A DNA stretch of 30,688 nucleotides, from NCBI GenBank assembly GCA_030627905.1, contig DAOVRZ010000071.1:1-30688 (forward strand), given 5' to 3'. This document shows positions 7,922 through 16,667 of the stretch, piece by piece. Below the pieces are notes generated by a model. That model was not told where the DNA came from. It worked only from the letters and a program-made list of their open reading frames with translations, and searched no databases. The number at the start of each line of letters is the position of its first letter. Position 1 is the stretch's first letter. Made by a program: the position numbers and the translations under genes. This DNA comes from JAGMES01 sp023128035. Its GTDB lineage: Bacteria > Bacillota > Halanaerobiia > DY22613.

Positions 7922-9481
7922 ATGGAGAAGAAGTTAAATCTGGATCAAAATTTGATTGATCGCGGAAGAGAAGCTGCACGAAAAATTGCAGGTCAGGTGC
8001 AGGATGAAATTATTCTGCCTCATACTACAAGTGCTGTAGAAAGAACAGTCTTACGCCTTTTAGGTGTTGATGGTGTTGATCATCAGGATATACCTTTGGC
8101 TAATTTAGTTGTAGATCATGTTCATGCCGGAGGAGAATTGGATAAAGGTGTAGCTTATTGGATTGGTAATGCTATGGTAGTTAACAATATGACTGCTCAG
8201 GAAGTTGCCGAAGCAGTTGGTCAAGGTGAGATGAACCTTTTAGAGATTCCACCTGTTAGTGATGACAAAATCTTCGCTGTCATTGAAAAACATGCTAAAA
8301 ATATGGTTGAACATATTAAGAGTCGTCGTGAAACTCGTGAAAGTATGCAAGAGAGCTTAAGTGTTGGTTCTACACCGATGCTTTATGTAATCGTTGCAAC
8401 TGGTAACATTTATGAAGATGTAACTCAAGCACAAGCCGCGGCAAGACAGGGCGCAGATATCATTGCTGTTATCCGTACTACTGGGCAAAGTCTTTTAGAT
8501 TATGTACCATATGGTCCAACTACTGAAGGTTTCGGTGGAACATATGCTACCCAAGAAAATTTCAGAATAATGCGAAAATCTTTAGATGAAGTTGGGGAAG
8601 AGGTTGGACGCTATATCCATTTATGTAACTATTGTTCTGGTCTTTGTATGCCAGAGATTGCAGCAATGGGTGCTATTGAGAGATTGGATGTTATGCTCAA
8701 TGATGCCATGTATGGAATCCTCTTTAGAGATATTAATCCATTGAGAACCTTTGTTGACCAGCACTTTAGTCGTATGATCAATGCTGCTGCTGGAATTATT
8801 ATCAATACTGGTGAGGATAATTACCTGACCACTGCGGATGCCGTTCAGGAAGCACATACAGTTTTGGCCTCCCAATTAATCAATGAACAGATGGCTTTAA
8901 ACTCCAACTTGCCAGAAGAGCAAATGGGATTGGGTCATGCCTTTGAGATGAATCCAAATATCGAAGATGGTTTCTTGATGGAACTTGCTCAGGCACAGAT
9001 GGCAAGACAGATCTTTCCGAAAGCGCCATTAAAGTATATGCCTCCGACAAAATATATGACAGGTGATATCTTTAAGGGTCATCTAATGGATGCGATGTTT
9101 AACTTAGTAGGTGTTATGACAAATCAACATTTTCAGCTTTTGGGAATGTTAACAGAAGCAATCCATACTCCATTTATGCAGGATCGGGCTTTGGCTATTG
9201 AAAATGCAAAATATATCTTTAATAATGCACGTCATTTAAGTGAAGAGATTACATTTAAACCTGATGGAAGAATTCAAAAAAGAGCTGATCTGGTCTTAAA
9301 TAATGCTGTAACCATGTTAGAAGAGGTTGCTAAGATTGGCCTTGTTCAGGCGATAGAAAAAGGAATGTTTGCTGAAATTAAGAGACCAGTAAAAGGTGGT
9401 AAAGGTTTAGAAGGTGTTGTTCTAAAATCAGATCGATATTATAATCCATTCTATAGCCTGCTGAAAGGAGGCGTGGAATAA
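7922..9481 (+). CDS. kamD: Lysine 5,6-aminomutase, alpha subunit
   Basis: The large, TIM-barrel subunit (519 residues, normal for the family) of the adenosylcobalamin- and PLP-dependent aminomutase. The enzyme moves the terminal amino group of L-beta-lysine to C5, giving 3,5-diaminohexanoate, and also acts on D-lysine. Recognisable segments are LPHTTSAVERTVLRLLG near the N-terminus, ANLVVDHVHAGGELDKG, and PYGPTTEGFGGTYATQENFR in the middle. The ATG follows AAAGGGG 20 bases after kamC. Its stop overlaps the kamE start (TAATG), as expected for subunits made in equal amounts. Confidence 0.95.
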   Translation: MEKKLNLDQNLIDRGREAARKIAGQVQDEIILPHTTSAVERTVLRLLGVDGVDHQDIPLANLVVDHVHAGGELDKGVAYWIGNAMVVNNMTAQEVAEAVGQGEMNLLEIPPVSDDKIFAVIEKHAKNMVEHIKSRRETRESMQESLSVGSTPMLYVIVATGNIYEDVTQAQAAARQGADIIAVIRTTGQSLLDYVPYGPTTEGFGGTYATQENFRIMRKSLDEVGEEVGRYIHLCNYCSGLCMPEIAAMGAIERLDVMLNDAMYGILFRDINPLRTFVDQHFSRMINAAAGIIINTGEDNYLTTADAVQEAHTVLASQLINEQMALNSNLPEEQMGLGHAFEMNPNIEDGFLMELAQAQMARQIFPKAPLKYMPPTKYMTGDIFKGHLMDAMFNLVGVMTNQHFQLLGMLTEAIHTPFMQDRALAIENAKYIFNNARHLSEEITFKPDGRIQKRADLVLNNAVTMLEEVAKIGLVQAIEKGMFAEIKRPVKGGKGLEGVVLKSDRYYNPFYSLLKGGVE

Positions 9482-10218
9482 TGAATGTTGATATGAAAAA
9501 TATTAGACCATATGGTGATACATTAAATGATGGTGCAGTTCAAGTTAGTTTTACTCTTCCAGTTGCTGCAACTGAAGAAGCAAAAGAGTCTGCAAAGGTT
9601 TTGGCAAGCAAAATGGGTTTAGATGAACCTAGTGTGGTTCATATGGCAGAAATGGGAGTAGGTTTCTCTTTCTTCGTGGTTTATGGAAAATGCCGTCATT
9701 CAGTAGATATGACTCAGATTCAGGTAGCTAAAGTAGAAACTCCTGTTTTAAATTTCTATCAAGTGAATGACTTTATAAGAGAAAAAATAGAGCGTAAGGT
9801 AGTTATAGTTGGTGCATGTACAGGAACAGATGCCCATACTGTTGGTTTAGATGCTATTATGAATATGAAGGGATATGCAGGAGAATATGGTTTAGAGCGT
9901 TATTCAGAGATTGATGCTTATAACTTAGGTTCTCAGGTTCTTAATGAAGAGTTGATCAAAAAAGCTGTTGAACTGAATGCAGATGCAATTTTGATCTCTC
10001 AGGTAGTTACTCAAAAGAATGTTCATATTGATAATTTGACTCAGTTTGTAGATCTATTAGACGCAGAGGGCTTAAGAGATCGTTTTATCATACTTGTGGG
10101 TGGTCCTCGTATTGACCATGAACTGGCATTAGAGTTGGGATTTGATGCTGGTTTTGGCACAGGAACGCTGCCACCAGAAGTTGCTTCTTATATTGTGCAG
10201 GCTCTGGCTGAAAAGTAA
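9481..10218 (+). CDS. kamE: Lysine 5,6-aminomutase, beta subunit
   Basis: The 245-residue cobalamin- and PLP-binding subunit. The base-off/His-on B12 motif is DAHTVG (Asp117, His119, Gly122), within GACTGTDAHTVGLDAI. Lys130, in NMKGYAGEYG, sits eleven residues after the His, which matches the lysine that forms the internal aldimine with PLP in the characterised enzyme. The C-terminal Rossmann part carries the usual ILISQVVTQK and ILVGGPRIDH segments. Translation is coupled to kamD by a TAATG overlap, with an AAAGGAGG site inside the kamD end. Confidence 0.96.
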   Translation: MNVDMKNIRPYGDTLNDGAVQVSFTLPVAATEEAKESAKVLASKMGLDEPSVVHMAEMGVGFSFFVVYGKCRHSVDMTQIQVAKVETPVLNFYQVNDFIREKIERKVVIVGACTGTDAHTVGLDAIMNMKGYAGEYGLERYSEIDAYNLGSQVLNEELIKKAVELNADAILISQVVTQKNVHIDNLTQFVDLLDAEGLRDRFIILVGGPRIDHELALELGFDAGFGTGTLPPEVASYIVQALAEK

Positions 10219-10230
10219 GGGGAATTTTAC

Positions 10231-11775
10231 ATGATAACTCAAGATAAAATTTTTTATAATGGAAAAATTATAACTCTTGAAGAGACCCATCCAGAAGTAG
10301 AAGCAATAGCTATAAAGGATGGAAAGTTTTATTCATTGGGTTCTAATGAGGAAATCTTATTTTTAAATCAGGATTCGTTTGAGATGATCGATTTAAAAGG
10401 TAAAACGGTTTTGCCTGGCTTTATAGATGCTCATGTTCATTTTATGGCTACTGGATTAAATATGTTAGGACTTCTCTTTAATGATGCTAACTCTGTTGAA
10501 GAGGTATTAGATCAGATTCACATTAAAGCAGAAACTATAAATCCGGCTGAATTAATGCTGTGTTCAGGTTTGGATACCAATCGCTTTGAAGTAGAACGGA
10601 TTCCAACTCGAGAAGAATTGGATAGAGTTGCTCCTGATAATCCAGTATTTATCAATCGGGTTGATTCACATGCTTGTGTGGTTAACACAAAAATGTTAGA
10701 GCTTTTAGAAGTTCCCCTTAACTTAGAGGGGGTAGAGAAAAATTCAGCTGGATTAGCAACAGGTTTTATGCGTAAAGCAGCCAATGCTTTTGTTCGAAAT
10801 CGAACATTAGGTTTAATTCCAGAAAAAATGCGCTTTGAAGCTACTAAGGTGGTTGCTAAAGAAGCTGCAAAAAAAGGAGTTACAACTATTCATGCCCTAG
10901 AAGGTGGTCAGCTATTTAATGATAAAGATGTGGAAGCATTGATTAAAGTTAAAGATGAGCTTCCTATACATATCACCATCTGGCACCAGACGATGGATGT
11001 TAAAAAAGTGCAGAGCTTAGGTTTAACCCGCGTAGGTGGATGCATAGTTCTGGATGGTTCTTTTACTTCACAGACTGCGGCATTGTATGAAGATTATAGT
11101 GATAATCCAGGGAATAATGGTGTGCTTTATTATGACCAAGATACGGTAAATGAGTTTGTTGAAAATGCTCATAAAGCTGGGCTGCAGATTTCAGTACATG
11201 TCCTCGCTGAACGGGCTATTGATCAGATTTTGACGGCATATGAGTTTGCTCAAGAGAAATATCCTCGGTCTGATTATAGATATCGGTTGGAACATTTTGA
11301 GTTACCAACATCGGAGCAGATTGATAGAGCGATAAAATTGGGAATCATCTTTTCCATGCAGCCTGCCTTTGAATACTATTGGGGTGGTAATGGGATGTAT
11401 GGTTTAAGATTAGGGCCAGAACGCGCCACCAGAACCAATCCCTTTAAGAGTATTGTTAAAAAGGGTGGAATTATTGTCGGAGGATCAGATAGTGATGTGA
11501 CCTCAATAAATCCTCTAGTGGGGATTCAGGGGGCTATGACTCATTCAAATCCAGAAGAGAGATTAGATATCATTGAAGCTTTGAAATTGTTTACGATTAA
11601 TCCTGCTTATTCTGTCTATGAAGAAAAAGAACGGGGTACGATTAAAGTAGGCAAATATGCTGATTTAACCATTTTAGATCAAAATCCATTGATCACTGAT
11701 CCTGAAAAAATTGATCAGATTCAGGTGGAGATGACGGTTGTTGAAGGAAAAATAATCTTTAAAAGAGAATTATAA
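10231..11775 (+). CDS. YtcJ-like amidohydrolase (amidohydrolase family 3)
   Basis: A 514-residue metal-dependent hydrolase of the amidohydrolase superfamily. The barrel starts with the HxH metal motif in GFIDAHVHFMATG (His68, His70). Later landmarks are SVHVLAER, YRLEHFELP and the metal or catalytic Asp in VGGSDSDVTS. The C-terminus returns to the beta-sandwich (KYADLTILDQNPL). Family members deacylate or hydrolyse diverse amides, including N-acyl-amino acids; the substrate here cannot be deduced. It lies 12 bases after kamE and is clearly part of the operon, but is not a known step of the lysine pathway. It might supply lysine or beta-lysine from an N-acylated or cyclic form. That is speculation. 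Confidence 0.85.
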   Translation: MITQDKIFYNGKIITLEETHPEVEAIAIKDGKFYSLGSNEEILFLNQDSFEMIDLKGKTVLPGFIDAHVHFMATGLNMLGLLFNDANSVEEVLDQIHIKAETINPAELMLCSGLDTNRFEVERIPTREELDRVAPDNPVFINRVDSHACVVNTKMLELLEVPLNLEGVEKNSAGLATGFMRKAANAFVRNRTLGLIPEKMRFEATKVVAKEAAKKGVTTIHALEGGQLFNDKDVEALIKVKDELPIHITIWHQTMDVKKVQSLGLTRVGGCIVLDGSFTSQTAALYEDYSDNPGNNGVLYYDQDTVNEFVENAHKAGLQISVHVLAERAIDQILTAYEFAQEKYPRSDYRYRLEHFELPTSEQIDRAIKLGIIFSMQPAFEYYWGGNGMYGLRLGPERATRTNPFKSIVKKGGIIVGGSDSDVTSINPLVGIQGAMTHSNPEERLDIIEALKLFTINPAYSVYEEKERGTIKVGKYADLTILDQNPLITDPEKIDQIQVEMTVVEGKIIFKREL

Positions 11776-11818
11776 ATTAGTTGATTTTGACATAAAAATA
11801 TTTAGGGGGTAACTGAAA

Positions 11819-12211
11819 ATGGTAGAAGCTATGATTCGTGTGCGGATGAGTTCTCATGATGCACATTATGCAGGTGAATTAGTAGATGGTGCAAAAAATT
11901 TACAACTTTTTGGTGATGTAGCAACTGAGTTATTGATCCGTCAAGACGGAGATGAAGGATTATTTGTAGCTTATGATAATGTGGAATTTTTAGCCCCGAT
12001 TTATGCTGGAGATTATATTGAGGCCAGAGGAAAGATCGTTAAGGTCGGAAATACTTCCAGAAAAATGGAATTTGAATCCTGGAAAGTGATCGCTCCTGTT
12101 AAAGATTCTGAGCATGAATCAGCTGCTGAAGTTTTAGAAGAACCGATTTTAGTTTGTCGGGCTAGTGGAACCTGTGTGGTTCAAAAAGAAAAGCAAAGAT
12201 TTGCAAAGTGA
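11819..12211 (+). CDS. kal: 3-aminobutyryl-CoA ammonia-lyase
   Basis: Removes ammonia from L-3-aminobutyryl-CoA to give crotonyl-CoA, the last specific step of lysine fermentation. The 130-residue protein has the hotdog fold pattern of Kal: RVRMSSHDAHYAGELVDGA at the N-terminus, GDVATELLIR, and YAGDYIEARGKIVKVGNTSR. Length is normal. The ATG follows AGGGGG. The stop codon TGA at 12209-12211 is formed by the first bases of an inserted repeat element (GTGAAC from 12208), so the last residues (RFAK) may differ from the ancestral end. The conserved body is intact. Confidence 0.92.
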   Translation: MVEAMIRVRMSSHDAHYAGELVDGAKNLQLFGDVATELLIRQDGDEGLFVAYDNVEFLAPIYAGDYIEARGKIVKVGNTSRKMEFESWKVIAPVKDSEHESAAEVLEEPILVCRASGTCVVQKEKQRFAK

Positions 12212-12323
12212 ACTCGTTCAGCTAAAGCTGAACATCGGGGCTTTAGTGGGGGATTCTACCCCCACTAAAGATTAAAACAATTGCCCCACTTATAGAAGTG
12301 GGGGTCTTATCTCAAAAGATAAA
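12208..12323 (-). mobile_element. Miniature IS200/IS605-type element (copy 1) between kal and kce
   Basis: Read on the minus strand, it ends GAACGAGTTCAC, like IS200/IS605 right ends. It contains three strong hairpins: GTTCAGCT/AGCTGAAC (12216-12233), CTTTAGTGGGGG/CCCCCACTAAAG (about 12240-12270) and CCCCACTT/AAGTGGGG (about 12285-12303). The other end, common to copy 2, is GTCTTAT followed by AAAAGATAAA; TTTAT (minus strand of 12319-12323) could be the target motif. No open reading frame is present. The kce ribosome site begins at its edge, so the insertion leaves the operon reading through. It shares end sequences with copies at 17447 and 30636. Confidence 0.75.
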
Positions 12324-12335
12324 GGAGGTAACATT

Positions 12336-13154
12336 ATGGAAAAATTAATCATTACCGCTGCTATTTGTGGTGCAGAAGTTACTAAGGAGGATAATCCAAA
12401 TCTTCCAGTAACCACTGATGAATTAGCACAAGCGGCTTGGGATGCTGAGCAGGCTGGGGCTTCAATTATTCATTTACATGTTCGTGATAAAGATGGAAAC
12501 GCAACTCAGAGTGAAGAAATTTTTAAAGAAGCCTTTGATAAGATCAAAGCAAAAGGTTGTAAAGCTATCATTCAGCCTTCTACTGGTGGAGCGGTTGGTA
12601 TGTCTGCTGACGAGAGGATGCAACCATTGAATCTTAAACCAGAGATGGCTACCTTAAGTACTGGTACATGTAACTTTGGTGATGATGTATTCTTCAACTC
12701 ACCAGAATATATCGAAACCTTTGCTAACCAGATGAAAGAGAATGGTGTTAAACCAGAGATAGAAGTATTTGAAGTTGGAATGATCAATAATGCACTTCGT
12801 CTTGTTAAAAAAGGAATAGTAGATGCGCCATTGCATTTTGACTTTGTAATGGCTGTACCTGGTGCCATGCCTGGTGGATTGGATGATTTGATGCATTTAG
12901 TCCGTAAGATTCCAGAGGGATCAACCTGGACTGTTGCTGGAATAGGACGTTTTGAACTTCCGTTAGCAGTAATGGCAATTATGATGGGTGGTAATGTACG
13001 AGTAGGATTTGAAGATAATATTTTTTATAGTAAAGGTGTATTAGCAGAAAGTAATGCTCAATTAGTTGAACGAATTGTCAGAATTGCCAAAGAATTAGGT
13101 AGAGAAATTGCAACTCCTAATGAAGCAAGGAAAATCTTACATTTAAAAAAATAA
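12336..13154 (+). CDS. kce: 3-keto-5-aminohexanoate cleavage enzyme
   Basis: A BKACE/DUF849 enzyme that condenses 3-keto-5-aminohexanoate with acetyl-CoA and cleaves it to acetoacetate and 3-aminobutyryl-CoA. The protein is 272 residues long, the normal size. The zinc ligands are visible in HLHVRD (His46, His48), and Glu226 in GFEDNIFYSKG is the probable third ligand. IIQPSTGG and GTCNFGDDVFFN are also family landmarks. The start ATG has an excellent AAAGGAGG site, which borders the inserted element at 12208-12323. Together with kdd and kal it makes the assignment of the whole operon secure. Confidence 0.95.
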   Translation: MEKLIITAAICGAEVTKEDNPNLPVTTDELAQAAWDAEQAGASIIHLHVRDKDGNATQSEEIFKEAFDKIKAKGCKAIIQPSTGGAVGMSADERMQPLNLKPEMATLSTGTCNFGDDVFFNSPEYIETFANQMKENGVKPEIEVFEVGMINNALRLVKKGIVDAPLHFDFVMAVPGAMPGGLDDLMHLVRKIPEGSTWTVAGIGRFELPLAVMAIMMGGNVRVGFEDNIFYSKGVLAESNAQLVERIVRIAKELGREIATPNEARKILHLKK

Positions 13155-13184
13155 GACCAAATTACTACTGGGGGGTGTAATACA

Positions 13185-13841
13185 ATGGCAAAAATAATTG
13201 GTAAAACAGAAGTATTCGATATTTTTAAAGATGGAATGTCCTTAATGATTGGTGGTTTTCTGGCAGTAGGGGCCCCAGAAAGTTTGATAGATTTATTAAT
13301 CGAAAAGCAAGTAAAAGAATTAACCGTAATCGGTAATGATACAGGTTGGCCTGATAAGGGAATTGGACGTTTGGTTGTAACTCATCAGACTAAAAAGGTG
13401 ATTGCTTCCCATATCGGAACAAATCCTGAGACAGGAAACCAGATGAACTCTGGTGAATTAGAAGTGGTTTTAGTACCACAGGGAACATTAGCTGAGCAGA
13501 TTCGAGCTGCTGGTGCTGGACTTGGTGGATTTTTGACTCCTACTGGTGTGGGGACTGTTGTTGAAGAAGGTAAAGAGAAGAAAGTGATTGATGGAGTTGA
13601 GTATATATTAGAACTACCTATTAAAGCTGATGTAGCTTTGGTTAAAGCCTGGAAAGCAGATAAAAAAGGAAATCTTACTTTCCGTAATAGTGCTCGAAAC
13701 TTCAATCCAATTATCGCAACTGCTGCCGATACAGTAATCGTTGAGGCAGAAGAGATTGTTGAAATTGGCGAGATTGACCCCAATGATGTAATGACACCTG
13801 GAATTTTCGTTGATTATATTTACGAAGGGGGTTCAAAATAA
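13185..13841 (+). CDS. atoD: Acetoacetate (butyryl/acetyl-CoA) CoA-transferase, alpha subunit
   Basis: The A subunit (218 residues) of a family I CoA-transferase. GGFLAVGAPESLI and GNDTGWPDKGIGRLV are typical, as is the central AGAGLGGFLTPTGVGT. In this operon the enzyme would transfer CoA from butyryl-CoA (or another acyl-CoA) to the acetoacetate released by Kce, giving acetoacetyl-CoA that enters the thiolase/Hbd steps. The ATG is preceded by GGGGGGTG. Its stop overlaps the next start (TAATG), coupling the two subunits. Confidence 0.9.
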   Translation: MAKIIGKTEVFDIFKDGMSLMIGGFLAVGAPESLIDLLIEKQVKELTVIGNDTGWPDKGIGRLVVTHQTKKVIASHIGTNPETGNQMNSGELEVVLVPQGTLAEQIRAAGAGLGGFLTPTGVGTVVEEGKEKKVIDGVEYILELPIKADVALVKAWKADKKGNLTFRNSARNFNPIIATAADTVIVEAEEIVEIGEIDPNDVMTPGIFVDYIYEGGSK

Positions 13842-14488
13842 TGAGTCGTGAATTGATCGCAAAACGGATTGCCAAAGAGTTTAAAGATGGAGATGTTGTT
13901 AACTTAGGGATCGGAATGCCAACCATGGTTGCAAACTATATCCCTGAGGGTATTGATATTATCCTACAATCGGAGAATGGTTTTGTTGGTTTAGGACCTG
14001 CTCCTGAGCCAGGCCAAGAAGATAAAGATATAGTTAATGCTGGAGCACAACTTGTAACAATTAAAGCAGGTGGCGCATTTTTTGACAGTGCAACTTCCTT
14101 TGGAATTATCCGCGGAGGACATGTCTCTGCTACTGTATTAGGTGCATTGGAAGTTGACCAACATGGTAACCTAGCTAACTGGATGATTCCAGGAAAAATG
14201 GTACCCGGCATGGGTGGAGCAATGGATTTAGTTGTAGGAGCCAAAAAAGTTATCGTTGCAACAGACCATACAAACAAAAAAGGTCAATCCAAGATCCTAA
14301 AAGATTGCCGTCTCCCATTAACAGCAAAAGAACAAGTTAACATGATAGTGACTAACCTTGCAGTTATGGAAATAACAGAAGAAGGTCTAGTCTTAAAAGA
14401 AATCGCCCCTGGTACTACCGTGGAAGAGGTAGTCGCTGCAACAGAGGCAGATTTGATTATTAAAGATGTAAGAGTGATGGAAGTTTAG
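13841..14488 (+). CDS. atoA: Acetoacetate (butyryl/acetyl-CoA) CoA-transferase, beta subunit
   Basis: The B subunit (215 residues) of the CoA-transferase. The catalytic glutamate that carries CoA as a thioester is Glu45 in LQSENGFVGLGP. NLGIGMPTMVANY at the N-terminus and GGAMDLVVGAKKVIVATDHT in the second half are typical of the subunit. Start and stop overlap with atoD implies a 1:1 complex. The 88-base gap to the next gene contains two copies of AGTTAAGAATT (14491-14501 and 14505-14515) but no terminator. Confidence 0.9.
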   Translation: MSRELIAKRIAKEFKDGDVVNLGIGMPTMVANYIPEGIDIILQSENGFVGLGPAPEPGQEDKDIVNAGAQLVTIKAGGAFFDSATSFGIIRGGHVSATVLGALEVDQHGNLANWMIPGKMVPGMGGAMDLVVGAKKVIVATDHTNKKGQSKILKDCRLPLTAKEQVNMIVTNLAVMEITEEGLVLKEIAPGTTVEEVVAATEADLIIKDVRVMEV

Positions 14489-14490
14489 AT

Positions 14491-14520
14491 AGTTAAGAAT
14501 TGAGAGTTAAGAATTTAACT
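14491..14520. repeat. Short tandem AGTTAAGAATT repeat in the atoA-thiolase gap
   Basis: Two direct copies of AGTTAAGAATT (14491-14501, 14505-14515) with a 14-base period; the second also pairs with TTAACT to form a small hairpin (14505-14520). There is no T-run. Similar AT-rich repeats are common between genes of Bacillota. Possibly an mRNA processing or stability element; function unknown. Confidence 0.45.
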
Positions 14521-14576
14521 AATAACTAACCACTCAAGAAAGTTGAATCAGGTAAACCCCGAGAGGAGAGGTATTG

Positions 14577-15755
14577 ATGAGAGAAGTTGTTATTGCAAGT
14601 GCAGTTCGGACAGCGATTGGAAATTTTGCTGGAGGTTTAAAGGATGTAAAAGCTACTGATTTGGGATCTATTGTTATTAAAGAAGCGATTGAGCGGGCTG
14701 GAATCGAATCTGATGTTGTAGATGAAGTTATCATGGGTAATGTATTACAGGCTGGATTAGGTCAAAATCCTGCTCGTCAATCTGCCATTAAGGCTGGATT
14801 ACATCATACAATCCCATCTATGACTATCAACAAAGTTTGTGGTTCCGGTTTAAAGGCTGTTACTTTAGCTGCTCAAGCTATTATTGTTGGAGATGCTGAT
14901 GTGGTTATCGCTGGTGGTATGGAGAATATGAGTCAGGCACCTTATCTTATGGAAAAAGCTCGTTGGGGTTTTAGAATGGGTGATGGTAAGTTAGTTGATG
15001 TGATGATTCGTGATGGACTCTGGTGCGCATTTGACGATACTCACATGGGAATTACAGCAGAGAATATTGCTGAACAATATGGTATTACCCGTGAAGAGCA
15101 AGATCAATTTGCTGCAAATAGCCAACAGAACGCTGAAAAAGCTTTGGCTGAAGATCGTTTTCAAGATGAGATTGTTCCTGTAGAAATTCCACAACGCAAA
15201 GGTGACCCAATCGTTGTTGCAAAAGACGAATTTCCACGGGCTGGTGTTACTGCTGAAAAATTATCTAAATTACGTCCTGCTTTCAAAAAAGATGGATCTG
15301 TTACTGCTGCTAATGCTTCTGGTATTAATGATGGGGCTGCTGCTTTTGTAATAATGTCCAAAGAGAAAGCTGATGAGTTAGGCGTTAAGCCTTTGGTAAC
15401 TATTAAAGGTTATGCATCTGCTGGTGTTGAACCACGGATTATGGGTACTGGCCCAATTCCTGCGACTAAAAAAGCTTTAGAAAAAACTGGTTATACTTTG
15501 GATGATATGGATCTTATTGAAGCAAATGAGGCTTTTGCAGTTCAATCTATAGCAGTATTAAAAGAGTTAGGTTTTGATCCAGAAAAAGTAAATGTTAACG
15601 GTGGCGCGATTGCATTAGGTCACCCAGTTGGCGCTAGTGGCGCTCGGATTTTAGTTACATTAATTTATGAAATGTTGAAAAGAGATAGTAAGCGCGGATT
15701 GGCAACGCTCTGTATCGGTGGCGGTCAGGGTATTGCAGCTATCGTTGAAAGATAA
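14577..15755 (+). CDS. thlA: Acetyl-CoA C-acetyltransferase (thiolase)
   Basis: Interconverts acetoacetyl-CoA and two acetyl-CoA. The protein has 392 residues from the ATG at 14577, which follows GAGAGGAGAGG; the TTG just before is not needed. All catalytic residues are present: Cys88 in NKVCGSGLKAV, His349 in ALGHPVGASG and Cys379 in TLCIGGGQG. In lysine fermentation it supplies acetyl-CoA for Kce and ATP formation by splitting the acetoacetyl-CoA made by the CoA-transferase. It can also run in the butyrate direction with the two following genes. Confidence 0.95.
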   Translation: MREVVIASAVRTAIGNFAGGLKDVKATDLGSIVIKEAIERAGIESDVVDEVIMGNVLQAGLGQNPARQSAIKAGLHHTIPSMTINKVCGSGLKAVTLAAQAIIVGDADVVIAGGMENMSQAPYLMEKARWGFRMGDGKLVDVMIRDGLWCAFDDTHMGITAENIAEQYGITREEQDQFAANSQQNAEKALAEDRFQDEIVPVEIPQRKGDPIVVAKDEFPRAGVTAEKLSKLRPAFKKDGSVTAANASGINDGAAAFVIMSKEKADELGVKPLVTIKGYASAGVEPRIMGTGPIPATKKALEKTGYTLDDMDLIEANEAFAVQSIAVLKELGFDPEKVNVNGGAIALGHPVGASGARILVTLIYEMLKRDSKRGLATLCIGGGQGIAAIVER

Positions 15756-15791
15756 GAACTAAGAAAATTTGCAAAAAGTGAGGGGTTAAAA

Positions 15792-16634
15792 ATGAAGATT
15801 GCCGTAATTGGCGCTGGAACCATGGGTGCTGGAATCTGTCAGGTAATAGCTCAAAATGGTCATCAGGTTTCTTTGGTGGAAGTAAATGCTAAAATTTTAC
15901 AAAATGGTCTTACTAAGATAGAAAAGGGTTATGATCGTCTAGTGAAAAAAGAAAAGATGACAGCAGAAGAGAGAACTGCGGCTTTAGGAAATATCACTGG
16001 AGTTGAAGGAATTTCTAATTTATCAGATGATCTTGATTTGGTTATTGAAGCAATTGTAGAAACAATGTCTATAAAGAAAAAGGTATTTCAGGAATTAGAT
16101 CAAGTATGTGGTTCAGAGACAATTTTAGCTTCCAATACATCTGCATTAAGTATCAGCGAAATTGCAGTAATGACAAGTCGTCCTGATAAAGTTGTCGGTA
16201 TGCATTTCTTTAATCCAGTTCCTGTAATGAAATTGGTGGAATTGATTAAAGGTGCTGCTACTTCTGAAGAAACATTTGCAAAAGTTAAGGAATTGGCTAT
16301 ATCTTTAGGTAAATCTCCAGTAGAAGTAGAAGAAGCACCAGGTTTTGTTGTAAACCGTATATTGATACCAATGATCAATGAAGCAGCTTTTATTTTGATG
16401 GAAGGTATTGCATCACCTGAAGATATTGATAAAGCGATGATGATGGGTGCAAATCATCCAATTGGTCCATTGGCTTTAGCGGATTTAATTGGCCTTGATG
16501 TATGTCTCTCTATTATGGATACACTCTATGAAGAATTTGGTGATTCCAAATATCGGGCTTGCCCACTAATGAGAAAGATGGTTCGGGCGAATTTATTAGG
16601 TCGGAAGACTGGAAGAGGATTTTTCACTTATTAG
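15792..16634 (+). CDS. hbd: 3-hydroxybutyryl-CoA dehydrogenase
   Basis: NAD(P)H-dependent reduction of acetoacetyl-CoA to 3-hydroxybutyryl-CoA. The 280-residue length and the dinucleotide-binding motif GAGTMGAGI (from residue 7) are typical. Catalytic residues align in number with clostridial Hbd: Ser117 (SNTSALSIS), His138 (MHFFNPVPVMKLVE), Glu150 and Asn188 (GFVVNRIL). It is followed 33 bases later by crotonase. Confidence 0.96.
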   Translation: MKIAVIGAGTMGAGICQVIAQNGHQVSLVEVNAKILQNGLTKIEKGYDRLVKKEKMTAEERTAALGNITGVEGISNLSDDLDLVIEAIVETMSIKKKVFQELDQVCGSETILASNTSALSISEIAVMTSRPDKVVGMHFFNPVPVMKLVELIKGAATSEETFAKVKELAISLGKSPVEVEEAPGFVVNRILIPMINEAAFILMEGIASPEDIDKAMMMGANHPIGPLALADLIGLDVCLSIMDTLYEEFGDSKYRACPLMRKMVRANLLGRKTGRGFFTY

Positions 16635-16667
16635 TATTGATACTAATACCGAAGGGGAGGACAAAGC

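Noticed and set aside
12208..12323. A terminator or attenuator native to the operon between kal and kce.
   Set aside because: No T-run follows the hairpins, and closely similar sequence with the same ends recurs at 17447 and 30636 in unrelated contexts.
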